Shown here piece after piece: positions 1-9,000 of a DNA stretch of 24,399 bases. Each line of letters begins with the position of its first letter. The first letter of the stretch is position 1. The stretch spans positions 1 to 24,399 of IMG/VR virus record IMGVR_UViG_3300042465_002645, one strand, 5' to 3'. Made by a program: the position numbers and the translations under genes. Source of the stretch: a virus. The notes under the pieces were generated by a model. The model ran no database searches, was not told where the DNA came from, and saw only the letters and a program-made list of their open reading frames with translations.

Positions 1-948
1 TTAGTAAGAGTTGTTTCGAGCTTCTTGCGCATATCGCTTAATCATCTTCGAGCGCTTATCGGGATCATCCCAAAAGCCTGCATCCTTCATGGCGCGCACT
101 TGTTCTGGTTTCAGTACAAATGTGTTCCTGTTGGTGCTTCCGTTGACGCTTTCGCGACCAGAACTTGTTACAACACTCCTTGGTCTCTTAGTAGACGAAC
201 GTACGTCCGTGCTGTCATTGTACTTGTGTGGCAAGTACTTATGCAAGCGATTATCGAGTTCATTCCAGTAATCAGGTGAGGTTGGATCCCAACCCTCTGA
301 AACCAGCGTCTCGTCAATCTGCTTTGCAATCTTGGAATCGGTGTCCCGAGCGTTCGGGTCGTACCAATCATTCTTCTCCATCCAGTTCGACGCAAGGCGT
401 TGCAGGCGTGGATCTGGGACGTTCCCTTGGGACTGGCGTGGCTCAACAGCCGCCTTCTTGAAATTGGACAAAGCTTCCATCTGGCGACGTGCTTCGTACA
501 TCATCTCTTGGGCTTCTGCCATGGCGTGACCGTCAGAAGCGCTTGCCGCCTCAGAGATCTTCATCTTGGCGTATTGCAGGCGCAACTCTTGATCTTCAAT
601 AGCCTTGTCGATACGAGCTAGGTCAGCAGAGTGGGTTTTGCGCTCCACAACAGACAAACGCTCCATCAACTCTTGGTTCTTGCGTTCCAAGTGCTGGAGT
701 TTCATGTCCTTCTCTACGCCTGTCTTCTTCGCCAGATCCCTCTTAGCGCGTCTTTTCTCACGACGGGCACGTTGGTACTCTGTCTCGTCTTCAGGGGCTA
801 TATCGTCGTCTGTAGAGCCGCCAGACGCCATTTCACGGTCGTCTTCCTGCTCGTCAGGGGATTCAATGCTGTCAGGTAGGTCGATAACGGCTGAACCGTC
901 CGCCTCTTCGGTGACAACAATCTTGTCAAGTTCGTTTTCTGTGGTCAT
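1..948 (-). CDS. Scaffold-like head assembly protein
   Basis: 315 residues, complete: the TAA lies on the first bases of the window. The N-terminal ~55 residues are strongly acidic (DEQEDDRE, STDDDIAPEDETE). A long charged helical stretch follows (about 55-170, e.g. RARREKRRAKRDLAKK, then heptad-like LERKNQELMERLSVVERK) that should form a coiled coil. The C-terminal part is basic and polar and ends in a short helix (PEQVRAMKDAGFWDDPDKRSKMIKRYAQEA). Such an acidic-coil-basic protein between portal and expected capsid genes is typical of phage scaffolding proteins. No sequence motif proves this, so the role is inferred from composition and position. The ATG overlaps the stop of the GroES-like gene as ATGA, implying coupled translation. 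It could instead be another internal head protein. Confidence 0.6.
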   Translation of the reverse strand: MTTENELDKIVVTEEADGSAVIDLPDSIESPDEQEDDREMASGGSTDDDIAPEDETEYQRARREKRRAKRDLAKKTGVEKDMKLQHLERKNQELMERLSVVERKTHSADLARIDKAIEDQELRLQYAKMKISEAASASDGHAMAEAQEMMYEARRQMEALSNFKKAAVEPRQSQGNVPDPRLQRLASNWMEKNDWYDPNARDTDSKIAKQIDETLVSEGWDPTSPDYWNELDNRLHKYLPHKYNDSTDVRSSTKRPRSVVTSSGRESVNGSTNRNTFVLKPEQVRAMKDAGFWDDPDKRSKMIKRYAQEARNNSY

Positions 949-1379
949 AAGAATGCTTTCATGGCTAAGGGATCACCAATGACTTTGGCAATGATTTCGT
1001 GGTCATTCAAGATCATGAAAAGGGCTGGATCTTCGTAGTCATCCTGTCCTTCGACCTTAACTTCCCACCTGTCTCCGCCCCATTTAGGGACTCGGATGTA
1101 ATCACCGACCTCGCACCACGAGCCCTCGGGCCAGCCCTGCATGGTGTCACGGTTCTTGAATGCGAGAGGGCCCACCTCGATGACTTTCGCCACCATGTTG
1201 TTCCACTTCTCGGTCTCTTTGGTCTCTTCCACCAAAATAATCCCTGTGCCTGTCGTTTTCTGTCTGGTGCGACGTAATTGCACCAAAATTCGACCACCTA
1301 ATGGCTTAGCACCCGGATTCACAGCGGGGAATGCCCACTTAACTTCAGCGTTTTCCAACACTTCGGGGTTATCGCTCAT
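945..1379 (-). CDS. GroES-like co-chaperonin (Cpn10 fold)
   Basis: 144 residues. The core from about residue 27 to 135 has the Cpn10 layout: GGRILVQLRRTRQKTTGTG, IILVEET in place of the mobile-loop neighbourhood, AKVIEVGP, VGDYIRVPKWGGDR, and an end strand reading ILNDHEIIAKV. These match the family signatures for the first strand, the 'V.aVGpG' turn, the 'vGD.V.v.kyGG' segment and the 'i.e.dIlA.i' end. Phage versions (T4 gp31 is the known case) replace host GroES so that GroEL can fold the capsid protein, which fits its place beside portal and scaffold-like genes. No GroEL is present here. It starts inside the 3' end of the 63-residue gene and overlaps the next gene by ATGA. Confidence 0.75.
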   Translation of the reverse strand: MSDNPEVLENAEVKWAFPAVNPGAKPLGGRILVQLRRTRQKTTGTGIILVEETKETEKWNNMVAKVIEVGPLAFKNRDTMQGWPEGSWCEVGDYIRVPKWGGDRWEVKVEGQDDYEDPALFMILNDHEIIAKVIGDPLAMKAFL

Positions 1380-1560
1380 CTTCTTCTTTATCCTTTAACA
1401 TTTTGTTAATGAGATCGAGGGTTTCCTGCAATCCCAAGTTTGTGCCGACCGTGCGTTGGTACGTCTCCCATGACGCGACATTTCCAGCCGCTAAGGAAGA
1501 AGCTATATCAGCTTGACGCGCCTTAATTGCGCCGATCAGATCACCCAAATTAAATAACAT
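1369..1560 (-). CDS. Small hypothetical protein, 63 aa
   Basis: 63 residues, not recognised. It is helical and charged, with an alanine-rich middle (IKARQADIASSLAAGNVAS) and a lysine/glutamate-rich end (MLKDKEEDER). The ATG shares its A with the TAA of the 51-residue gene (TAATG), and the 3' end overlaps the GroES-like gene by 11 bases, so it sits inside a tightly coupled head-gene operon. A perfect palindrome (TTAAC-ATTTT-GTTAA, 1395-1409) lies in its last codons, just upstream of the next start. A role as a small head accessory protein is only a guess from position. Confidence 0.65.
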   Translation of the reverse strand: MLFNLGDLIGAIKARQADIASSLAAGNVASWETYQRTVGTNLGLQETLDLINKMLKDKEEDER

Positions 1561-1715
1561 TATTTTTTCTTAGCTTGCGATAGGGCGCCTCCTTGTTTTT
1601 TGGCTGGCGCTGTGTTGCCAGAGGACTTCAAAGACGTGCCATCGAGCTTCTCGCCTGCGGCAATACGCTTGTGCATGGGAACTGCTTCGTTGTGGTAAGG
1701 GTTAGATGTAGCCAT
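1560..1715 (-). CDS. Small basic protein, 51 aa
   Basis: 51 residues beginning MATSNPYHNEAVPMHKR and ending with a lysine-rich tail (AKKQGGALSQAKKK). Support for a real gene is the textbook Shine-Dalgarno site AGGAGG six bases before the ATG, placed within the last codons of the portal gene, and the TAATG junction with the following gene. There is no recognised domain. The basic, low-complexity sequence could bind DNA or the portal barrel, but nothing shows this directly. Short genes are common between portal and scaffold genes in phages. Confidence 0.7.
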   Translation of the reverse strand: MATSNPYHNEAVPMHKRIAAGEKLDGTSLKSSGNTAPAKKQGGALSQAKKK

Positions 1716-1716
1716 T

Positions 1717-4266
1717 TCAGCCTCCTAAGTAGGTTTGTGCTTCGTTTTGAAGCTGGGTTGCAGTTTTTACCTGCTCTTGTTGCAGTTTTGCCGCGTCTCG
1801 CGTCAACCTTGCAGACTCTATGCGCTCTTGGGTGAGATTCTTCTCTGTTTGCATCGCAACCTCGAGCTGTTGTTCCGACTCGAACTGCTGTTTGCTCTGT
1901 GTAAGCTTGGCAACGTCGAGTTGTTGTTGGTTTTGAAGCTTTTGGACGTTCAATTGGTTGTCCGCTTGATCTTTTGCGGTCAAGCGTTGGGTCTCTGCCA
2001 TGCTTGTCTGTAGCAAAACCTGTGCTTCTGGTGTCATTGGAGGTGTCTGACCCTGCTTGAGCTGTTGCATTGTCTGCATCATCTTCTGCAACTCAGGGAC
2101 AGTCTGCGCAAATACCTTCTGCGTGTCCAAAGAAACGTGCTGTGAGGCGATAGCCATGAGCTTGTCTGCCTCTGGCGTGACCTTTGGATCGTCGTAGTCC
2201 GTAGCTTGGCGACCCAAAGTCTTCACAATGTAGCCATTCATACGGTTCAAGTACCACATAGAGATGTGTTGCTTCAAGTGCTCTACCATCTGGGGCAGGA
2301 TGATAGGCTGAACCAAGGGGTTTGAGCCAAACACTGGGTCTTTGTAGAAGTCCATGTGGCTTTGGATGTGAGACAGGTGGTCTTGCTCCATGTAAGCGAA
2401 GGCGGCTTGCCCAAGCATCATGGCGACGTTCTCATTGGCAGAGTCGCGCTTCTCAGGAGCTGGGACGTCTTTCATGATCTCGTTGATGCCCGGCACCTTG
2501 ATCTGCTTTAAAAACCGCTCCACCACCACCTTTCGATTGAATAGGTCAGGGTTCTTCTCCATCAACGCCATCACCGCTTGGCTCTGCGCCATACGCTGAG
2601 TCTCAGAGAAGATGTGCGGGTCAGAGACAGGGATCACGTCCGTGTTAGAAGCGAAGTCTTCCTTGCGAATGTCAAGGTCTTGAACCACTTCACCCTTGCG
2701 TTGCTCGTCCAAATACCAACGGTTTAGGCGTCCAAGGATCTTGAGGACTCGACCCTGTGACTCGTGCAGGCGTGAGTGAATGGCAGAGAACACCGCGGCG
2801 CCCTGCTCGATCAAAGCTTGAGTAGTACCTACAGGGGTGTTAGAGGTCACGTCAGCAATCTTTTCCTCTGCGGTGGTCACTACCCCCTTAGCCGCCTTGT
2901 CAAGCCATCCTAGAAGCTCAAATAGAACCTGTGAGGGTGGGTTGAAGGGCATGGGCATGGCGATCTTGCGGATGTCGTCAACGCCCGGCGCACCCTCGAT
3001 CTCACAAACCTGCGTCACATCCACCTGTTGGGACTGACCAGAGATCTTCGCGCCCTTGAGCTTTAGCATGGTTGCCGCATTGTTGATATGGGCAGAGTCC
3101 AGCAAAGCGCGCAGAGAGCCTGTAAGAGCCGCTGACAGCCCTCCAATGAGCTGTGGCAGACCGATAGCGTACGCACCACGCCATGGGATGAACTTGAACT
3201 CAACCAACCAATCCAGCTTGGTCATGGTGTCGTCGCCCTCTTCCCAGTTACGGTACAAGCCAACGCACTCGTTCTCGTGCTCGTCAACCATCAAGATGTA
3301 GGGAGCGGACTCACCACCTGTCAAAGGGTCGTCCTCTAACTCGAGCCATGTGTAAATGTGATAGACCTTACGCAGTCCATCTTCGTTGTCATCCCACTTG
3401 CGACCTTCAATCTTGTTGTTGGCTTTTTCAGAGTGGGTTTCCTCTGGCTCAGCGCTTACGCGAACCAAGTCGATGTCACGGTATAGACCAGAGCGTATGC
3501 GGTTCTTGAACTCCCACTCGGTGATGGTCTGCATCTCAGTGACACGTTGAGCGGTGTAGAAGTTTGCGGCGGCAAAGGGCAACAGGATGTTGTCGATTGG
3601 CATGAACTCAGCGCAGGGGCGCTTCTTCTTCTCGTCGTACCACAGCTTGATGTACTGTGAGCCACCCAAGGGAAGCTGAGTCAGCATCTGTTCCTGCTCG
3701 TCGCGGAACTCTTCGATCTGCTCAGTCAACTGCCAATTCATGTAGTCGCGCTTGCGCTCAGCCTTTTGAATCTTAGCTTCATCCACGTCGCCCAAGATCT
3801 TGGTGCGGGTAGGGCCGTCAGGTGGGAACATCTCTTTGATGGCACGAGAGGCGAAGTCCACGCAGGCTTCAGCCATGACAGGGTGCACAACTTTGCTGGC
3901 GCCCATGAAGGTAGCACCGCCGGGGGCATCATTCCCCATACCCGTACGCTTGAGACCCTCTTCGTACTTCTTGTCGCGCTCCTCACGAGACTTCTTGTCG
4001 TTCTCGACCAAGTCCATGTAGCGCAGGGCAATCTTGTTCAGGTCATAGGGGGAGATCTCTTCTGCCAAGTTGGCGTAGAAGTCTTCGTCCTCCATGGGGC
4101 CTTTACTATCCATGCGAACAATGGCAGAGCCGTCAGGCAACTCCTCGACCTCAGCATCTTCTGGGGGCATCTCATACTCAATGCCTTCGTCCTCATCGAC
4201 TTGTTCGTTCTTTAACCCGTCGATAAAACGACCAGCGTTAGGGTCTTGTGGGAATTGTGTCGCCAT
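1717..4266 (-). CDS. Portal protein (P22/podovirus-type)
   Basis: 849 residues, longer than the P22 portal (about 725). It forms the dodecameric ring at the capsid vertex through which DNA is packaged and ejected. Visible features: an acidic N-terminus, a conserved region near residues 90-160 (RDKKYEEGLKRTG, FMGASKVVHPVMAEACVDFA, KEMFPPDGPTRTK), a core with LPLGGSQYIKLWYDEKKKR and FMPIDNILLPFAA, the helix region PQLIGGLSAALTGSLRALLD, and a long glutamine-rich coiled-coil tail from about residue 715 to the end that resembles the barrel extension of P22-type portals. Start chosen at the ATG with AAGGAA upstream. It lies three bases after the 593-residue polyvalent-type gene, which is unusual because terminase and portal are normally closer together. 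Confidence 0.88.
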   Translation of the reverse strand: MATQFPQDPNAGRFIDGLKNEQVDEDEGIEYEMPPEDAEVEELPDGSAIVRMDSKGPMEDEDFYANLAEEISPYDLNKIALRYMDLVENDKKSREERDKKYEEGLKRTGMGNDAPGGATFMGASKVVHPVMAEACVDFASRAIKEMFPPDGPTRTKILGDVDEAKIQKAERKRDYMNWQLTEQIEEFRDEQEQMLTQLPLGGSQYIKLWYDEKKKRPCAEFMPIDNILLPFAAANFYTAQRVTEMQTITEWEFKNRIRSGLYRDIDLVRVSAEPEETHSEKANNKIEGRKWDDNEDGLRKVYHIYTWLELEDDPLTGGESAPYILMVDEHENECVGLYRNWEEGDDTMTKLDWLVEFKFIPWRGAYAIGLPQLIGGLSAALTGSLRALLDSAHINNAATMLKLKGAKISGQSQQVDVTQVCEIEGAPGVDDIRKIAMPMPFNPPSQVLFELLGWLDKAAKGVVTTAEEKIADVTSNTPVGTTQALIEQGAAVFSAIHSRLHESQGRVLKILGRLNRWYLDEQRKGEVVQDLDIRKEDFASNTDVIPVSDPHIFSETQRMAQSQAVMALMEKNPDLFNRKVVVERFLKQIKVPGINEIMKDVPAPEKRDSANENVAMMLGQAAFAYMEQDHLSHIQSHMDFYKDPVFGSNPLVQPIILPQMVEHLKQHISMWYLNRMNGYIVKTLGRQATDYDDPKVTPEADKLMAIASQHVSLDTQKVFAQTVPELQKMMQTMQQLKQGQTPPMTPEAQVLLQTSMAETQRLTAKDQADNQLNVQKLQNQQQLDVAKLTQSKQQFESEQQLEVAMQTEKNLTQERIESARLTRDAAKLQQEQVKTATQLQNEAQTYLGG

Positions 4267-4269
4267 AGC

Positions 4270-6051
4270 TTATTTCCTTTTGAGCTTCTTGTTGCTCAGT
4301 TCCATGAACATAGTATCGCGGTTCGTGGTCATTCTAACCCTGCCGCCTTTTGCCTTTTTAACTTCAGGTTCAACTTCTGGCTCTTGCATCTGCTCAGGCA
4401 TCTGGGATGCCGCACCAGCGCCAGCAGTTGGGATGCCAACCTGTTGGTACAGGGGTAGACCCTTCTGCTTGATGGACTCACGCATCTCTGGTGTGATGGG
4501 GAAGCTGTGGAGCTTCATAGCGCCAGCCTCATCCACCATCTTGTTGAAGTCGATGACCTCTTGAGGCGTCATCTCAGATAAGTTGCGACCTGCAACACCA
4601 AGGCGCTCTACAGTTGCACCGCGGTCACCCGGTATTGAGAACGTACCCATCTGTGCGTTATAGGGCTTGCCAAAGGTGTTCAGGTAGTCGGGCAGGATCT
4701 TGTCGTAGAAGCCCTTCATGCCTTCGCCGCCAACCTGAAGATCAATGCCAGATATTTCCTGATACGGAACATCTTTTCCGCCCTTGAAATTTAATTTGGT
4801 GTTTTGCTCATCAAAAAGGCGTTGTGCTGGCTCTTTGCCAATGTAATCTGCAACTTGGTCAGGCTTAACATTGCTGTGCATGACAACACTTTTATTGTTG
4901 TGGTCAAACGCATTCAACATCCCTGTATCTGGGCTGTAAACAACTCTACTAATCTGTTTACTTAAGTCATAGCGCTTAGCCTGCTCTGCGCCGGGGGTGA
5001 TGGCGATGCTGTCGTACCCATTGTCGGCGGCGTAGTTCAATAGGCGCTTCATTGCTAGCTCGTGCCAGTTCTTTTTGAAAGGGGCGTCAGGTACGCCAGA
5101 AGGTTGAGGCAATCTCCCCATGTTGCCCTTCATAGCATTTTCTGCGGCTTCAGCCGTCATGAATCCAGACATCTGTTCGCCATCAACATACGGATCAAAT
5201 CTTTGACCGTTAGCATCTTTAACTCGGTAAACGCCATAAGCATCTGCTTCAACACTGTATGGAGGCTTATCAGTACGATACCCTTTCTTGCGCCCTTCTT
5301 GATGCCAGTCAGACTGGATCTCTTCGACGTGCAAGATCTTCTCGCCGTTGGGGCCTTTGCGGTCTTGGACGCGCATGTGGGCTAGGACGTTAGCATCATC
5401 CTTCCAGTGAGAAGTTCTGTAGTCAGGTTGAGCGGTGAGTTGTTTATTTTTTAATGCAATAAGTTCTTGCATTTGGTTTTCTGGAATTTCACCACGACGC
5501 AGATCGGCTTCAATTGCCATGATGCGACTAGCTTCTTTATTGGTAAAAGCTTGCGGTAACTTCAGCAGGATCTCACGGTAGTTTTCACCATTTGGCGATT
5601 TGTACTTGCCATAAATTGTACCGTTGTCCATGTCCATTCGTTTGTAAACTTCATCCGAGATTCTTCGATGCCGTTCACCACCAAAGTTAATCTCGCTGTA
5701 TGGCACACGATACATCTCTTGCGACACCATCTCCCGAAGATCGTTTTCATCAATTGCAGTTTTGTCGTCAAATACTTTTTCTTTGAGCTGAGGTGGTGGG
5801 TTGTCTTTGAGGATTTGCTGAGCCTCTTCCTTGGTCATCTTGCCCTTGGCTTTGAATGCCTGCTCAAGCTTGCGATCAGCCAGCTCAGCCTTCTTCACGC
5901 CTGCCTGCTTGGTCAGCTCGGTGTAGAACTCAGCGCCTGTACCCTTGGGTCTCTTGATGGCGGCAAGCGCCTCATCCACGGCAGAGTAGAAGGGGGCGGT
6001 CTTCTTGGCAACGGGCAAGCCGAGCTGTAATGCCCCACGAACTAAGCTCAT
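4270..6051 (-). CDS. Polyvalent-type phage protein, 593 aa
   Basis: 593 residues of a kind common in uncultured aquatic phages, with no established enzymatic activity. Recognisable blocks are VLAHMRVQDR plus HVEEIQSDWHQEGRKKGY (about 220-260), WHELAMKRLLNYAADNGYDS (about 332-351) and LPLYQQVGIP near the C-terminus. These blocks recur in large multi-domain 'polyvalent' proteins thought to be packaged and injected with the DNA. The last 25 residues hold GGRVRMTTNRDTMFMELSNK, which resembles an internal segment of the neighbouring 1478-residue protein (GGKVSISNNPDTMMLAVNNQ). The N-terminus (LVRGALQLGLPVAKKTAP) also resembles a linker of that protein. The ATG overlaps the stop of the upstream gene as ATGA. 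An internal virion protein is the best guess. Confidence 0.7.
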   Translation of the reverse strand: MSLVRGALQLGLPVAKKTAPFYSAVDEALAAIKRPKGTGAEFYTELTKQAGVKKAELADRKLEQAFKAKGKMTKEEAQQILKDNPPPQLKEKVFDDKTAIDENDLREMVSQEMYRVPYSEINFGGERHRRISDEVYKRMDMDNGTIYGKYKSPNGENYREILLKLPQAFTNKEASRIMAIEADLRRGEIPENQMQELIALKNKQLTAQPDYRTSHWKDDANVLAHMRVQDRKGPNGEKILHVEEIQSDWHQEGRKKGYRTDKPPYSVEADAYGVYRVKDANGQRFDPYVDGEQMSGFMTAEAAENAMKGNMGRLPQPSGVPDAPFKKNWHELAMKRLLNYAADNGYDSIAITPGAEQAKRYDLSKQISRVVYSPDTGMLNAFDHNNKSVVMHSNVKPDQVADYIGKEPAQRLFDEQNTKLNFKGGKDVPYQEISGIDLQVGGEGMKGFYDKILPDYLNTFGKPYNAQMGTFSIPGDRGATVERLGVAGRNLSEMTPQEVIDFNKMVDEAGAMKLHSFPITPEMRESIKQKGLPLYQQVGIPTAGAGAASQMPEQMQEPEVEPEVKKAKGGRVRMTTNRDTMFMELSNKKLKRK

Positions 6052-9000
6052 AGTGGTCTCTCCTCCAAGATCAGGTCGTCACCACGGATAGCTCCACCAG
6101 CGGCTTTGTGCATTCCACTGTCAGCAACTTGCTGTGCCGCATCATCTACTGACAAGCCCTTGTTGACAAGGTCTACGATCTTGTTCAGGTTGTTCATGCT
6201 GTCTTTGATGCCGTACTTTTGAGCGGCTAGGACAAACTCATTTCCATCAATGTAGGCGGCAGGCTTCTTGATGTATCCGCCTTCCTTCTTGACAAGTCCA
6301 CCCTTCTTTTTGCCAAGCTTCTGCAACTCGGTCAAGATGTCTTCGGTGATCAATTGTGTAGGTGGATTGCCGCGGGTGTAGTCCATGTAGCCGGGCTTCC
6401 TGCCCTTCTCACGCATGGTCTTCTCGACAAAGTCCTTCATGACAATGTCGCGCTCGACTGGGGTAAACATCACGCCCAAATCCTCACCCTGCAAAATGGT
6501 TGGGAACGCTGGGTGCAGATCAGGTCGGTTAATGATGCCGCCGCTCAGGGTAAATAGACGATTGCCTAACGCGCCAGTAGGCTGATCTAGCAAGACAGGA
6601 TCAGTCGTACTGCGAATGATCTTGTCGTAATCAATGATTTGACCTTTCTTACCGCCAACCTGAACGCCACCCATCAAGTGACCAGCAACAGAGCGACGAC
6701 TAAACGTGTCGGCTACGTCCCTGAACTTTTTGTCCATGATGTCAACATTGGCGGGGAATACAGGGTTGCCTTTGTTGTCAACAGCCGCGGCTAACCGCAT
6801 GTTGATTAGGTCGCGCAGTTCAGGCGTCAACTCACCACGCTTGGCGGCTTTTTTAAAATCACCCAACAGCTTGTCAAACACCATTTGATTTGATTGATGT
6901 TGAGTAGGTGTACCAAGCATAGCCGCGTAGACAGCGTTGTCGCCTTCACCACCAAGGATGGTCTTAGCTGTGCCTGCGTTTTGCACCGCCCATGCCGCCT
7001 CAGCCGCACGGTACTCGGGTTCGGTGAGCTGTAGCCCAGAGAAGCCGGGGCCTCCTAAGTACCCACCGCCAACCTTCGTGCGGTCAGCCTGCGTAATTTT
7101 CAGTGGGCGCCCTTCGATCTTGCCTAGCGCCTCAGAAGCTTTCATGACTTCAGGCTTAGCCGCCTTTAGACCTTGCTTGATTGCCCCAGTCAGACCACCA
7201 CCTGCGTACTTAAAGTCTTCTAGCTTGCCAAACTTGGGGTTCTTTGCCAACACGAGAGGGCCAATCTGAATGACCTCTTCAGCATTGACAACAGGCGCCA
7301 TGGTCTCGCGGTCATAGAAGAAGCTGTGACGCTCTGGATCCATGCCAACCTGACGCCACTCTGGGTTCTTCAGGTACTGCTTAGCCAACGTGAACGCCTC
7401 GTCAGAGCTCGTGGGCTTCCACTTGCCTTCCATGGTGGCGATGGTGTTCTTCTCAGCTCCCTTGGCAATACCTAACGCCGCCTTGGGGCTGACGCTAAAG
7501 TCAACATCGGTCGCCATGGCAACAGGCTCGTAACCAATGCGTGTGCCTGCACCACCAGAGACTGGGCTCTTGCGGGGGCCGTGCGCCGTAACGACCCAAG
7601 TGTTCGCTTGGTTGTAGGACGGAATGTCTAGGCGCAGACCAACAGGGTCGCCTTCCTTCAGTGTTGAGGATGGCTTGCCGAAGTACGTCTCCTTGCGGGG
7701 TAGACCCTCAGCTTCACGGCTGGTTTTGGACAGTGCGGCTAGGATCTCTTCGCGGCTGGCTGGCGCTGGGACTGACTCATAGGGCGTAACGGGCTTATAA
7801 CGCTGTACAAGGCGCGCATACTCGTCGGCTGATATGTCACCAGCCTCAATACGTGCGGCGGCTTCCTGAAGCTCTGGTGTGCGCTTGAGAACGTCTTTGT
7901 GCGCCATGTTCACACGATCAACCGTAGGCTCAGGGAAACGCCTTGCCAAGTTCTCGACTTCAGCGGTGTTCATGTTGATAGGCAGGTCGTTGCCAAACTG
8001 CATGGATAGCCGCGGCACTTCGATCTTTGGAGGCTTAGCCGCCTTCAAACCCTTGCCGACTATGAGCTTGCCACCCGCATAAGCAGGCTCACCGTTCTTC
8101 ATCTTCTGGTTGTTGACAGCCAGCATCATGGTGTCAGGGTTGTTGGAGATGGAGACTTTGCCGCCTGCCTTCATGCCTGCGGCTGGTGGTGGCTTAGCGC
8201 CTAGTCCAAGCTCGTTGTAAGTATCTGCACCCAATTCTTTGAGCAACCAGTCAGCGTGTTCAGCAGGCGTCATGAGCTGATTGCCTTCACGGATCAAGCC
8301 TGTGTTCTTAAAATCGCCAATGTTAGACCACTTGCCACTTTTGACAAAGTCCTGCACGAATGGCAGGTAATCTGCTTTTGGTGCGGCGTTCTGCTTACCT
8401 TTGATCTGAGAGATGCTGAACGGCTCGTTTTCTTTTGCCATGCGCATTGCGATGTCAGATATATCGCGGTCTGTGTAGCCATGTGGCAATTTCTTGGCTT
8501 CTTCAGTTGCCGCTGGCATGTATTCTTTTACAACATCCCAGCGTAGAGCGTATTTACTTGGATGGGCCTCAACGGTGACGTGTGGCTCACCCTTAGAATC
8601 AATCAGCGAATAGACCTTGGCATCACCCCTTTTGATGGCATCCCAGCCACCATGACCATAGCTACTATATCCGCTGTCACCTGAATTTTTTGTCCAATCA
8701 GGATGACCTTCTGGTGGCTCGTAGCCTCGGACAGAGTGCCCCATGGCGTCTGACTCCGCGGCAAAGTCGCCGGGGCGGTTTAGCTCCACCCACTTGAGAC
8801 CTTCTGGGTATTCTTTGTACACAGGTAACTCAGCACGAGCGGTTAAGCGCGTCTCAGCCATCTTCTTAGCCAGCTCTTGGTCGTACTCATAGGTGCGGCG
8901 TACTGCCTGCTCCATGCTGACCTTGTTCAGTTGCTCAGGGCGAATGCGACCAGAGGCTACGTCTTCTTTGAGTACATCAATGATGTGGTCGAAGCCCAGC

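Noticed and set aside
605-982. 125-residue plus-strand frame opposite the scaffold-like gene
   Set aside because: Serine/arginine-rich antisense reading of a charged coiled-coil gene, without a ribosome site or neighbours on that strand.
3766-4215. 149-residue plus-strand frame opposite the portal gene
   Set aside because: Long only because the portal codons lack complementary stops; no recognised motif and no operon context on that strand.
4360-4374. One-mismatch copy of the TTAAC palindrome (TTAAC-TTCAG-GTTCA)
   Set aside because: It lies deep in the 593-residue gene with no promoter nearby; about one single-mismatch site is expected by chance in this length.
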